From NCBI GenBank assembly GCA_014324115.1, contig JACOMS010000004.1:1-40880 (forward strand): DNA of 40,880 nt, given 5' to 3'. The position numbers were made by a program, and so were the translations under genes. Position 1 is the stretch's first letter. Every line of letters starts with the position of its first letter. Below the pieces are notes generated by a model. It was given only the letters and a program-made list of their open reading frames with translations. It made no database searches and was not told where the DNA came from. This DNA comes from Hyphomonadaceae bacterium. GTDB lineage: Bacteria; Pseudomonadota; Alphaproteobacteria; Caulobacterales; Maricaulaceae. This document shows, piece by piece, positions 19,060 to 29,100 of the stretch.

Positions 19060-19222
19060 ATTGTGATATCGTTCAGGCTTTCCGGTTTCTGTGATACAAG
19101 CACAGGCGGGATGCTTTACCGTGTTAAATTTAAGGTCTAGTCTCCCGGAACATAACAGTTGTAACAGCCGGCGCATGACCCAAAAATCAGGTGCCCGGAA
19201 ATAAACAGATCGGGATTTCATT

Positions 19223-20890
19223 ATGTCAGGGACCTCTGCGATGCGCGAGAGCATGGAATATGACGTTGTGATTGTCGGCGCCGGTCCGGCCGGATTATCT
19301 GCCGCCATCCGCCTGAAACAGCTGGGGGGTGACGATGTATCTGTCGTCGTGCTGGAAAAAGGGTCAGAAGTCGGCGCCCATATCCTGTCCGGAGCGGTGC
19401 TGGATCCGTGCGGGCTGGACGCACTGATACCGGATTGGCGGGACAGGGGCGCACCCATTGAGACGGAAGTCAAAACTGATAAATTTCTGGTGCTTGGGGA
19501 GAGCGGTTCGGCGCGTATTCCGAATTTTGTCATGCCGCCGTTGATGAACAATCATGGAAATTACATTGTTTCCATGGGCAATGTCTGCCGCTGGATGGCC
19601 GGGCAGGCCGAAGCTCTGGGTGTTGAAATTTTCCCCGGCATGGCATGTTCCGAGGTTGTCTACGGTGACGAGGACGAGGTCAAAGGCATTGTCGCCGGGG
19701 AATTCGGTATTTCCAGGGACGGCGGCAAAGGCGATGGCTATGAGCCGGGCATGGAGCTTCACGGCAAATATATCTTGCTCGGGGAAGGCGCACGCGGTTC
19801 ACTGTCCGGGCAGATTATTGACAAATATACCCTGGACGCAGACAGTGACGTGCCGAAATTCGGCCTCGGCATGAAGGAAATCTGGGAGGTCAAACCGGAG
19901 AATCACAATCAGGGCGAGGTCGTCCACACTCTTGGCTGGCCGCTGGGTTGGAAAAACGGTGGCGGATCCTTCATGTATCATCTGGAAAACAACCAGGTCT
20001 ATGTCGGCTATATTGTCGATCTGAATTACAAAAATCCGCACCTCTACCCTTACGCCGAGTTTCAGCGCTGGAAGCATCATCCGGATATTGGGCGGGTTCT
20101 TGAGGGTGGAAAACGCGTGGCCTACGGCGCCCGCGCGGTGACAAAAGGCGGGTATCAATCCATTCCCCGGACGGCCTTCCCGGGCGGTGTTTTGCTCGGC
20201 TGTGCGGCAGGTCTCGTAAACCTGCCGCGCATCAAGGGCAACCATAATGCCATGCTGTCCGGCAAGGCAGCCGCGGATTGCGTTTACGCCGCACTTCAGG
20301 CCGGACGTTCCGGTGATACGCTGAAAAATTACCATGACGAGATCAAAACCGGCCCGGTTGGCAGAGATCTCAGGACCGTGCGCAACGTGGCGCCGCTAAA
20401 CGCCCGTTTCGGCCCGTTTATGGGCGGCATGATGCTTGGCGGCGTAGACATGTGGGTCAGCGATTTGTTTGGCTTTAATCCGTTCGGCACACTCAAACAC
20501 GGCAAATCCGATGCAGAGTGCACAGGGCGGGCTTCCGACTACAAACCCATCAGTTACCCCAAGCCGGACGGGATTCTGTCCTTTGACCGTCTGACCAGTG
20601 TCAGCTTCTCTGCCACCAATCACAATGAGGAACAGCCGTCCCATTTGAAACTCCTTGAGAATTCCATTCCCGTTGATGTCAACCTGCCGCTCTATGATGA
20701 ACCTGCGCAGCGTTATTGTCCGGCCGGAGTTTATGAAATCCTGCGCGAGGATGACGGTTCCAACCCGCGCTTCCAGATCAATGCGCAAAACTGCGTGCAT
20801 TGCAAAACCTGTGACATCAAGGATCCAGGCAGGAACATTGTCTGGACCGTGCCCGAAGGCGGCGGCGGCCCGAACTATCCGAATATGTAA
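19223..20890 (+). CDS. electron transfer flavoprotein-ubiquinone oxidoreductase
   Basis: YDVVIVGAGPAGLSAAIRLKQL FAD motif, GSEVGAHILSGAVLDP, NQNEGEV-like NHNQGEVVHTLGWPL, and C-terminal 4Fe-4S QNCVHCKTCDIKDPGRNIVWTVPEGGGGPNYPNM. Confidence 0.97.
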   Translation: MSGTSAMRESMEYDVVIVGAGPAGLSAAIRLKQLGGDDVSVVVLEKGSEVGAHILSGAVLDPCGLDALIPDWRDRGAPIETEVKTDKFLVLGESGSARIPNFVMPPLMNNHGNYIVSMGNVCRWMAGQAEALGVEIFPGMACSEVVYGDEDEVKGIVAGEFGISRDGGKGDGYEPGMELHGKYILLGEGARGSLSGQIIDKYTLDADSDVPKFGLGMKEIWEVKPENHNQGEVVHTLGWPLGWKNGGGSFMYHLENNQVYVGYIVDLNYKNPHLYPYAEFQRWKHHPDIGRVLEGGKRVAYGARAVTKGGYQSIPRTAFPGGVLLGCAAGLVNLPRIKGNHNAMLSGKAAADCVYAALQAGRSGDTLKNYHDEIKTGPVGRDLRTVRNVAPLNARFGPFMGGMMLGGVDMWVSDLFGFNPFGTLKHGKSDAECTGRASDYKPISYPKPDGILSFDRLTSVSFSATNHNEEQPSHLKLLENSIPVDVNLPLYDEPAQRYCPAGVYEILREDDGSNPRFQINAQNCVHCKTCDIKDPGRNIVWTVPEGGGGPNYPNM

Positions 20891-20921
20891 AGTGGGCGAT
20901 TTTAACGGATTAACTGCACAC

Positions 20922-22628
20922 ATGCTGAAAACTTTTCTACTGGCCGGACTATCCGCCCTTGTTTTCTCTGGTTGCTCAACTACGGCTATCAGTTCCGCAA
21001 ATTCAGACAACGGTATATCCCCCGAAGGACGACTTTACGCCGATTATCTGGTCGGCAGCTACGCCGATTTTCTGGGCGACGCCGAGGCTCGTTCCAAACA
21101 CTACTCCCAAGCCTATGTTCAGGCCCGGCACGATATTGTTCTGGGACGTCGGGCGATGACTTCAGCGTTGAGGGCAGGTGATCCGGACCTCGCCCGCACA
21201 CTGGCCCGCACAGTAAACTCTGTTGACGTGTCCGAGCCCGTGTCGCGAGCCATTCTCGGGGCATATGAATTTTCCAACGGTCACTATGACCGCGCCATGC
21301 GGTATTTTGATCAACCCACGCCTGATTTTACGGTCCGTATCCTCATAAATCTGATGAAAGGCTGGGCCGAGGCTGAACGCGGCAATCCCGATGAGGCTCG
21401 TATCGCGTTTTCGTCCATTGACGGCGGTAGCTATTTCGACTCCCTTGGGGCGCTGCAAATCTACATTCTTGAAGCCCGGTACGGAGACATGGAAACCGCA
21501 CTTGAGGGTTTTTCCATGGCGCAGGATTCGGGAGTGGCCGTCATTGAAACCGCCCTGGCACATACGCGTGCCCTGGTGAAGAGCGGCGACAGGACGGGGG
21601 CGATGCACTTCATTGCCAACTTCAATACGGAGAACGGCCCGTTTGAAACCGGGCCTGTTGCGCGAATGATCGGCGACCTGGGGGACGGCGCGATCATTCA
21701 GACAGACCTGAGGGCACAGGTTCTGGCCGCCCGTGCAATAACCGAATCGGCTGTCGGCTTTTTTGTTTACAACCGCGCTCCGGATGTCGCAGAGGTCTTT
21801 TTGCAGATTGCGCTCGATCTCGACCCGGATCATGACAAAGCCAGGCTCCGGCTCGGCAGTCTTCTCGAAAACTCGGATCGGGACAGGGAAGCCGTGGCGC
21901 TCTACAAAACAATACCGGAAAGCTCCCCCTATATTGTCCCCGCGCGTCTTTCTGAAGCCAATATCTATTTCGGCAGAAACGAAGACGAAAAGGCGCTTGC
22001 GGTTCTCGAAGCCACGAATACCGGGCATCCATCTTTTGTGACACGGGAGTCACTCGGCCGTGCCAGATTGATCCGCGAAAACTATAAAGAAGCGCTGCCG
22101 CTATACGATGCGCTGGTTCGGAGCATGTCCGGAGAGGAACTGAAGGCCAATCCGGAGCCGCTATATTTCAGGGGAATTTGTTATGAACGTACGGAACAGT
22201 GGGAAAAAGCCGTCGTTGATTTCAAGAAAGTGCTGGAGATAAATCCTGACAATGCCGATGCCCTGAACTATCTGGGTTACACATGGGTCGACCGCGGTGA
22301 GAACCTTGAGGAAGCATTCCACATGATCAAGCGTGCGGTGGAACTCGAACCGGATAGCGGGGCCATTACCGACAGCCTCGGCTGGGCCTATTACAGGCTC
22401 GGGCAATATCAGAAGGCGCGCGAATATCTCGAAAAAGCCGTCGAGTTGTCCCCGTCCAATGCCACGATTATTGATCATCTCGGCGACGTTTACCGGAAGC
22501 TCGGGCGTTACCGCGAGGCCCGCTATCAATGGGAACGGGCGCTTGAGTTTGAACCGACAGAAAAAGAAGAAAAAGCCATAAAACAGAAACTCGGGGGTGG
22601 CCTCAGCCTTGTTGATTCCGGCCCATAA
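20922..22628 (+). CDS. tetratricopeptide-repeat lipoprotein
   Basis: MLKTFLLAGLSALVFSGCSTT (lipobox FSGC); multiple TPRs (RGICYERTEQWEKAVVDFKKVLEINPDNADALNYLGYTWVDRG...). True start is the internal ATG at 20922. Confidence 0.9.
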   Translation: MLKTFLLAGLSALVFSGCSTTAISSANSDNGISPEGRLYADYLVGSYADFLGDAEARSKHYSQAYVQARHDIVLGRRAMTSALRAGDPDLARTLARTVNSVDVSEPVSRAILGAYEFSNGHYDRAMRYFDQPTPDFTVRILINLMKGWAEAERGNPDEARIAFSSIDGGSYFDSLGALQIYILEARYGDMETALEGFSMAQDSGVAVIETALAHTRALVKSGDRTGAMHFIANFNTENGPFETGPVARMIGDLGDGAIIQTDLRAQVLAARAITESAVGFFVYNRAPDVAEVFLQIALDLDPDHDKARLRLGSLLENSDRDREAVALYKTIPESSPYIVPARLSEANIYFGRNEDEKALAVLEATNTGHPSFVTRESLGRARLIRENYKEALPLYDALVRSMSGEELKANPEPLYFRGICYERTEQWEKAVVDFKKVLEINPDNADALNYLGYTWVDRGENLEEAFHMIKRAVELEPDSGAITDSLGWAYYRLGQYQKAREYLEKAVELSPSNATIIDHLGDVYRKLGRYREARYQWERALEFEPTEKEEKAIKQKLGGGLSLVDSGP

Positions 22629-22636
22629 AATGTGCG

Positions 22637-23527
22637 ATGCCATCTGAAACCGCGCGAGCCAAAATCAATCTGACCCTGCACGTTGGCGCGCTTATCTCTG
22701 ATCCTTCCCATCGCTCTTTTGGTTACCATCCCGTTGACAGCCTTGTTATGTTTGCAGATACGGGCGACAAAATCAGCTGTGAAGAAGCCGACGCGGTTTC
22801 ACTGGATATATCCGGAGCATTTGCCGACAACCTTCAACCTGCCCCTGACAATCTGATCCTCAGGGCTTACGAAATCGTCAGAGAACATGCCGATCTGCCT
22901 CTGTTACACTTTCATCTTGAGAAAAACCTGCCTGTCGCGGCGGGCATTGGAGGAGGCAGTGCCAATGCGGCGGCTGTTTTACGTTTGTTGAAACATTACG
23001 CCGATCTGGATCAGGCGACCTGGCTGTCCATCGCAACAGGGCTGGGCGCAGATGTACCCGTATGTCTTTTGTCCAAAACCGCCATCATGCGGGGCATCGG
23101 AGAAACCGTAACACCATTGCGGGGCATGGGAACTGTTTTTGCGGTTCTGGTCAATCCCGGTATCGCCGTGTCTACGGGTGAGATATTTGCTGCCTTCGAC
23201 TCCGATCCGCATCCAGCCATGCCCGAGGATAATCCCCCGCATCCCAACCTGTCGACCATGTTCCGGGCCGGGCAGAATGACCTGCAACCCTATACACTGA
23301 TGCGATATCCTGGTGTTGCATTTTGTCATGAAACGCTTTGTCGCGAGATACCGGGAAATCTGCAAATCTCACATCCGCAGCATATTCGCATGTCCGGATC
23401 CGGTGCAACGTGTTTCATCCTGTTTGATGATGAGAGAACCTCCGGGGAGGCGGCACGGCAATTAAAAAACCGGGAGCCTGACTGGTGGGTAAAAACCACA
23501 AGACTCGGAGAGCCTCATGCCTGTTGA
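22637..23527 (+). CDS. ispE: 4-diphosphocytidyl-2-C-methyl-D-erythritol kinase
   Basis: AKINLTLHVGAL, KNLPVAAGIGGGSANAAAVLRLL (GHMP kinase), GLGADVPVCL, SGSGATCFILF. Confidence 0.95.
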   Translation: MPSETARAKINLTLHVGALISDPSHRSFGYHPVDSLVMFADTGDKISCEEADAVSLDISGAFADNLQPAPDNLILRAYEIVREHADLPLLHFHLEKNLPVAAGIGGGSANAAAVLRLLKHYADLDQATWLSIATGLGADVPVCLLSKTAIMRGIGETVTPLRGMGTVFAVLVNPGIAVSTGEIFAAFDSDPHPAMPEDNPPHPNLSTMFRAGQNDLQPYTLMRYPGVAFCHETLCREIPGNLQISHPQHIRMSGSGATCFILFDDERTSGEAARQLKNREPDWWVKTTRLGEPHAC

Positions 23528-24548
23528 ATTGTGGCCACTTTATCTCCTGACCGTCGTGTTCGGTCTGATGACGAGCTACCTCATCATGCGGGCAGGACTG
23601 GGCGATGTGCCGGATCACCGTTCCAGTCATGAGGACGTGATAGCAACGGGTGGCGGGTTGGTTATTATCGCTGTTATCGGTGTTTTCTTTCTGGCGTTGT
23701 CCCGGGGACATCCCGAAGTCGCCGCTACAGAGTACTGGCCGCAGATTTTAAGCCTTGTCTGGATGGTCGGGTTTTTGGGGTTGATGGATGATGTGTACAC
23801 GCCTCCGACCCTCATCAAAATTTCCACAATGCTCGTGATTTGCGGATTGGCAGTCCTGGTGGTTGGCCCGGCAACAAAGCTGCCCTTTGCCCCGGAAGGT
23901 GTAGAGATTCCCTATGTGGCTGGTTATGCAGGATCTATCCTGTGGCTGTTTGTAGTGATGAACACCGTCAATTTCATGGACGGGTCAAACGGATTGATGG
24001 CCGCTGCCATGGGTGTCGCACACACCGGGTTGATCGTGATCTGCATCCTGCTGGGCGCACAGGATATTGTGTGGTTATCCATCGCGAGTATTTTGGGCGT
24101 GTTCGTTTTCCTGCCGTTTAATTTCGGCAGTCGCGCACGATTGTTTTCAGGAGATACTGGCGCTCTGACCCTTGGATTTACCTACGGGTTGACGGCATTA
24201 TGGCTGTGTAACAAGGCATCAGGATCGCTGCCGGTTTTTATAGGTCCTGTTTTAATTCTGCCCCTTCTTGGCGATGTTCTGCTCACACTTTTGCACCGGA
24301 CCAAATGCGGCGAGGATATTCTCAAACCCCACCGCAGCCATATCTACCAACGTCTGATACAGCGTGGAACAGGCCACAGGGTGGTCGCGCTCATATATGC
24401 AAGCCTGACCCTGGTTTCGGTGATTTATGCCTGGAGCCTCACACGAATGGGCGCACAAAATTCTCTCTCATTTCTGTTGATGCCGACGATCATATTCATA
24501 TCCGCCTATTTTATTGTTGACCGACAGTTACGCCTCGGAGGCTATTAA
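23517..24548 (+). CDS. glycosyltransferase family 4 / undecaprenyl-phosphate sugar-1-phosphate transferase (WecA-like)
   Basis: Multi-TM; GDVPDHRSSHEDVIATGGGLVI, GFLGLMDD, NTVNFMDGSNGLMA, FNFGSRARLFSGDTGAL, KPHRSHIYQRLIQRG. Confidence 0.92.
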   Translation: MPVELWPLYLLTVVFGLMTSYLIMRAGLGDVPDHRSSHEDVIATGGGLVIIAVIGVFFLALSRGHPEVAATEYWPQILSLVWMVGFLGLMDDVYTPPTLIKISTMLVICGLAVLVVGPATKLPFAPEGVEIPYVAGYAGSILWLFVVMNTVNFMDGSNGLMAAAMGVAHTGLIVICILLGAQDIVWLSIASILGVFVFLPFNFGSRARLFSGDTGALTLGFTYGLTALWLCNKASGSLPVFIGPVLILPLLGDVLLTLLHRTKCGEDILKPHRSHIYQRLIQRGTGHRVVALIYASLTLVSVIYAWSLTRMGAQNSLSFLLMPTIIFISAYFIVDRQLRLGGY

Positions 24549-25561
24549 CCGGTCCGCTCGACGACGTATTCGGCCAGATCACGAAGTGTGTTGCGCCAGG
24601 CACTATCCGGAAAGACATTCAGGGCCAGGCGCGCCTCCCTGGCATAGGTCCGCGCCAGGTCCATGGTGGCGTTCAACGCTCCGGTCCGGCGCAGAATGGA
24701 GACTGCTTTTTCAATATCTGTCTCTGTCTGCTCATTATTGACTATAACCCGCCGCCAGAAGGCCTGTTCATCCTCATCGGCCCGGGCCAGTGCCCTGATA
24801 ACCGGCAGCGTCAGCTTGCCTTCGCGAAAATCATCACCGACAGACTTGCCCAAGGCAGTTTCAAATCCGCCGTAATCCAACGCATCATCCACGAGCTGAA
24901 ATGCCAGTCCCAGCCTTTCACCGTAGATCCGCAGAGCTGTGCGTCCGGCCTGAGAGCCCCCGGCAATTACGGGAGCAACTTCTGTGGCCGCCGCGAACAA
25001 CGCCGCGGTTTTTGCACCGATAACCTGCATATAGTCGGATTCAGTCATCTTGATGTTTCGCAAGGCCGCAAGTTGCTGCACTTCGCCCTCGGCGATCACG
25101 GATGAAGCTGTCGAGAGTATGCCCAAAGCCTCCATTGAGCCAGTTTCAACCATCAGATTGAACGCCTGCGCAAACAGGAAATCCCCGACTAGAATGCTTG
25201 CGGAATTGCCCCAGATCAAATTGGCCGGACGTTTGCCGCGACGCAACGCGCTCTCGTCCACCACATCGTCATGAAGTAGTGTCGCGCTATGAATAAACTC
25301 GACTGCCGCTGCCAGTTTGTGATGCCCTGTCCCCTCATATCCACACATCTGGGCACAAGATACGGTAAGCAGGGGACGAAGGCGTTTCCCCCCGGCCCCA
25401 ACAAGATGCCGGGCCAGATCGGGAATCAGGCCTATCGGGCTCTGCATGCGCTCCAGAACTAACGCATCAACCGCCGCCATGTCATCTAGGGCCAGCGCCC
25501 ACAATCTTTTTAGCGGGCTGTCTGCACGTGCATGTAACTTTATTTGTGCTGGCGCGTTCAT
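24545..25561 (-). CDS. ispB: polyprenyl (octaprenyl-type) diphosphate synthase
   Basis: GGKRLRPLL, ATLLHDDVVDESALRRG (first Asp-rich), LAFQLVDDALDYGG (second Asp-rich). Start at MNAPAQ (25561). Confidence 0.94.
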   Translation of the reverse strand: MNAPAQIKLHARADSPLKRLWALALDDMAAVDALVLERMQSPIGLIPDLARHLVGAGGKRLRPLLTVSCAQMCGYEGTGHHKLAAAVEFIHSATLLHDDVVDESALRRGKRPANLIWGNSASILVGDFLFAQAFNLMVETGSMEALGILSTASSVIAEGEVQQLAALRNIKMTESDYMQVIGAKTAALFAAATEVAPVIAGGSQAGRTALRIYGERLGLAFQLVDDALDYGGFETALGKSVGDDFREGKLTLPVIRALARADEDEQAFWRRVIVNNEQTETDIEKAVSILRRTGALNATMDLARTYAREARLALNVFPDSAWRNTLRDLAEYVVERTG

Positions 25562-25697
25562 CACATTTATCTTAATCCGGCCCAGATCCAAGTTGAACCG
25601 CCTACCTGTAGAACAGCTTCAAGCTACGCAGTCAGGAGATGGGCTTCAAGTCAAAAGGCGGCGATACGGAGTCGCAAAATATGGACACAGGAAAAAC

Positions 25698-25925
25698 ATG
25701 CGCCCCATAATGAAGACTGTCAATCCGGCCACGCTGAGTTTTGCCGAGGCCGTGTTAAAAGACGTCGGTATCAACAGCTTTGTGCTGGACCAACATGCCA
25801 GCATCATGGACGGCTCTATCGGGGCTATTCCGAGACGTCTGGTTGTCGCTGACGAAGACTATAATGCTGCCACCCGCGCGCTGGAATTGGCCGGGCTCAA
25901 GAAAGAGATTTACCGCGGGGATTAG
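25698..25925 (+). CDS. DUF2007-domain protein
   Basis: MRPIMKTVNPATLSFAEAVLKDVGINSFVLDQHASIMDGSIGAIPRRLVVADEDYNAATRALELAGL; DUF2007-type pattern (internal start; listed ORF begins at 25446). Confidence 0.82.
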   Translation: MRPIMKTVNPATLSFAEAVLKDVGINSFVLDQHASIMDGSIGAIPRRLVVADEDYNAATRALELAGLKKEIYRGD

Positions 25926-25999
25926 TCCAAGGGAATTGGTCCTTGAACCTTTCCCCGCGTGTTCATTATAGAGCCGCAAGATAAACAATCGGGCCATGC

Positions 26000-26914
26000 A
26001 TGCCAGATCAAGCCGGAAAACCGTTCTCCTTTCAGGATATTGTCCTGACGTTGCAGACTTACTGGGCGAAGCAGGGGTGTGTGATTTTACAGCCCTTTGA
26101 CGGCGAAGTCGGGGCCGGCACGCTTCATCCTGCGACTGTACTGCGTTCCCTCGGGCCAAAACCGTGGAACGCGGCCTATGTGCAACCTTCGCGGCGACCG
26201 ACTGATGGGCGTTACGGCAAAAATCCGAACCGTTTGCAACATTATTACCAGTTTCAGGTCGTAATGAAGCCGAACCCCCCGGACCTGCAGGATCTCTATC
26301 TCGGTTCACTTGATGCTATCGGCATTGACCGTGACCTTCATGATATTCGCTTCGTCGAGGATGACTGGGAAAACCCGACGGTCGGTGCCTGGGGATTGGG
26401 CTGGGAAGTTTGGTGTGACGGTATGGAAGTCACTCAATATACTTATTTCCAGCAGGTTGGCGGTCTGGATGTTGATTCGGTTTCCGGTGAATTGACCTAC
26501 GGTCTCGAACGTCTCGCCATGTATGTGCAGGGTGTGGAAAATGTCTATGATCTGATATTTACCCAAGCTACAGAGCAGACGCCCGGAGTGCTTTACGGCG
26601 AGATTTTTCACCAAAACGAAGTACAGCAATCAACCTATAACTTCGAACATGCAAATGTAGACATGCTATGTGAGAAATTCCGGATGGCCGAAGCCGAATG
26701 CAACGATCTGATGGAGCTTGAAAACCCGCTCCCCCTGTCGGCCTATGAGCGTGCCCTTGAAGCCTCGCACCTGTTCAACCTGCTCGACGCGCGCGGTGTT
26801 GTCTCTCCGACCCAGAGACAGGAATACATCAGGCGCGTGCGTAATCTCGCCAGGTGCTGCGCCGAAAGATATGTTGAAATTGATATGGCTGTCCCGGCGC
26901 GGGCCTGGAGGTGA
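26000..26914 (+). CDS. glyQ: glycyl-tRNA synthetase alpha subunit
   Basis: [78 protein letters not shown]. Confidence 0.98.
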   Translation: MPDQAGKPFSFQDIVLTLQTYWAKQGCVILQPFDGEVGAGTLHPATVLRSLGPKPWNAAYVQPSRRPTDGRYGKNPNRLQHYYQFQVVMKPNPPDLQDLYLGSLDAIGIDRDLHDIRFVEDDWENPTVGAWGLGWEVWCDGMEVTQYTYFQQVGGLDVDSVSGELTYGLERLAMYVQGVENVYDLIFTQATEQTPGVLYGEIFHQNEVQQSTYNFEHANVDMLCEKFRMAEAECNDLMELENPLPLSAYERALEASHLFNLLDARGVVSPTQRQEYIRRVRNLARCCAERYVEIDMAVPARAWR

Positions 26915-29100
26915 GGGTGGCCGGGTTTTTATTTGAAATCCTCTGTGAGGAAATACCGGCGCGTATGCAGTTTCGGGCCGGGATCGATTTGGAGAACCTC
27001 CTGACCGACGGTTTGGCCAAAGCCGGGCTGACCTTTGAAAACGTGCACCACTGGGCCGGGCCGCGGCGGTTGGGGGTTATGGCCGGCATTCCGGTCAAAA
27101 GCCCGGATCTATCCAGGGAACGCAGAGGACCGCGCGTGGATGCCCCGGAAAAAGTACTCGCCGGATTTATGCGTGGAGTCGGCCTTTCGGATGCTTCAAA
27201 GGCCGAAATTCGGGAGGATAAAAAGGGGCGATTCTACGTTGCCAAAATCGAAAAACCGGGGCGGTCAACATCGGATATCCTGATGGAGGTTATCCCGAAT
27301 GTGATGCATAATTTCCCGTGGCCGAAAAGTATGAAGTCCGGAGACGCGACCTTCCGGTGGGTGCGGCCGTTGCGGCGGATTTTGTGTCTGTTTGATGGTG
27401 AAATTGTCCCCGTCGAAGTCGGCGGCGTAACAGCGTCCAACCTCACCGAAGGGCATCGGCAGCATGGGCGCGGGCCCTATGAGGTTACGTCTTTTGAACA
27501 CTACAAAGATACACTCGGGACAGACGGACATGTCTTGCTGGATGCAGATACGCGTAAGGATAAAATCCTGGCTGATGCCAAATCCGTTTGCGAGGCCAAA
27601 GGTCTGGAACTCGTTGAGGATGCAGGACTCCTGATTGAACTGGCAGGGCTCGTCGAATGGCCGGTCGTCATTCTCGGTGATATGGATCCATCCTTTCTGT
27701 CCCTGCCCGGTGAAGTCATCCGGCTGTCCATGCGCGAACATCAGAAATACTTCGCCGTACGCGATCCGAAAACGGGTAGGCTTGCACCACATTTTGTCAT
27801 CATCGCCAACCAGGCCGCACCCGATGGTGGAAGGGCCATTGCGGCCGGAAATTCGCGCGTTTTGTCAGCACGACTATCAGATGCAGAGTTCTTTCTGTCC
27901 GAAGATGCGGGGAAAAAACTGACCGACTATTATGACAGGCTCGACACCGTGGTGTTTCATAAACAGCTCGGCTCCATTCGCGACAAGGTGGAACGTATCG
28001 CTGTGCTGGCGCGGGAACTCGCACCGAAAGTCGGTGCTGATCCAGACATGGCCGAACAAGCCGCCAAGCTCGCAAAATGCGATCTGGTTACCCTGACCGT
28101 GACCGAACTTACGTCATTGCAGGGTCAAGTCGGACGATTGATGTATGAAAAGGAAGGGGGCAATTCTGATATCGCGCGCGCCATCGAAGAGCATTACAAA
28201 CCTCAGGGACCCTCTGACAGCGTACCGACCGAACCGGTGTCCGTTGCTGTTGCCCTCGCGGACAAACTCGACACCCTGGCCGGATTCTGGGCCATTGATG
28301 AAAAACCGACAGGCTCCAGGGACCCGTTTGCGCTGAGGCGCTCGGCGCTCGGTGTGGTACGGATTATTCTGGAGAACTCGGTCCGTATAAAATTAGCCGG
28401 GGAAATTTTTATACATTTGACCAACCTTACCCGTGGATTGTCTGACAAAAACGAGGGGACGCACGGGAACGAAGGTCATGGAGTCGACAACACGACCAAA
28501 CAATCACATCTTGTCTCCTTCATCATTGATCGCCTGAAAGTCTACCTCAAAGACAAAGGTGTTCGTCATGACCTTATAGATGCCGCACTCGCGCCCGGCG
28601 AAGATGACCTCGTCGCTATTGTCAACAGAGTTGAAGCCTTACAGATATTCCTCACAACGGAGGACGGTGCAAATCTCCTCGCAGGATACAAGCGCGCAGT
28701 GAATATGCTTAAAACGGAGTCCAGAAAGGGTGCGCTACCGGATGGAAATCCGGACAAAGGAACGCAGGCGGAGGAAGCGAACCTGTACGAAGCTCTGCAA
28801 ATCGCCCGAAACGAAATCAATAAGGGGGTGGCCGAAGAGTCCTATACCGGGGCCATGACAGCGTTGTCGAAACTTCGCGCACCAATTGACGGGTTTTTTG
28901 ACGGTGTAACGGTCAACAGTGACAATGAGAAAGAACGTCAAAACCGTCTTGGACTCCTTCAATACATTCGTGATACAGCGCACCAGATCGCGGACTTTGA
29001 CAGGATTGAAGGGCGTGAGACGACCCGGAATGGTGGAACGCAATCAGGTGGTGGTAATGTGTTGTTTCCGGAGTGGAATGACAAGGGGAGACGGAAATGA
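26911..29100 (+). CDS. glyS: glycyl-tRNA synthetase beta subunit
   Basis: [15 protein letters not shown]...; [45 protein letters not shown] start overlapping the glyQ stop. Confidence 0.97.
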   Translation: MRVAGFLFEILCEEIPARMQFRAGIDLENLLTDGLAKAGLTFENVHHWAGPRRLGVMAGIPVKSPDLSRERRGPRVDAPEKVLAGFMRGVGLSDASKAEIREDKKGRFYVAKIEKPGRSTSDILMEVIPNVMHNFPWPKSMKSGDATFRWVRPLRRILCLFDGEIVPVEVGGVTASNLTEGHRQHGRGPYEVTSFEHYKDTLGTDGHVLLDADTRKDKILADAKSVCEAKGLELVEDAGLLIELAGLVEWPVVILGDMDPSFLSLPGEVIRLSMREHQKYFAVRDPKTGRLAPHFVIIANQAAPDGGRAIAAGNSRVLSARLSDAEFFLSEDAGKKLTDYYDRLDTVVFHKQLGSIRDKVERIAVLARELAPKVGADPDMAEQAAKLAKCDLVTLTVTELTSLQGQVGRLMYEKEGGNSDIARAIEEHYKPQGPSDSVPTEPVSVAVALADKLDTLAGFWAIDEKPTGSRDPFALRRSALGVVRIILENSVRIKLAGEIFIHLTNLTRGLSDKNEGTHGNEGHGVDNTTKQSHLVSFIIDRLKVYLKDKGVRHDLIDAALAPGEDDLVAIVNRVEALQIFLTTEDGANLLAGYKRAVNMLKTESRKGALPDGNPDKGTQAEEANLYEALQIARNEINKGVAEESYTGAMTALSKLRAPIDGFFDGVTVNSDNEKERQNRLGLLQYIRDTAHQIADFDRIEGRETTRNGGTQSGGGNVLFPEWNDKGRRK

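Noticed and set aside
25926-25999. T-box-like or attenuator structure upstream of glyQ (caagg-gaattggt-ccttg)
   Set aside because: Only a weak 5-bp stem, no T-box sequence or terminator; T-boxes are rare in this group.
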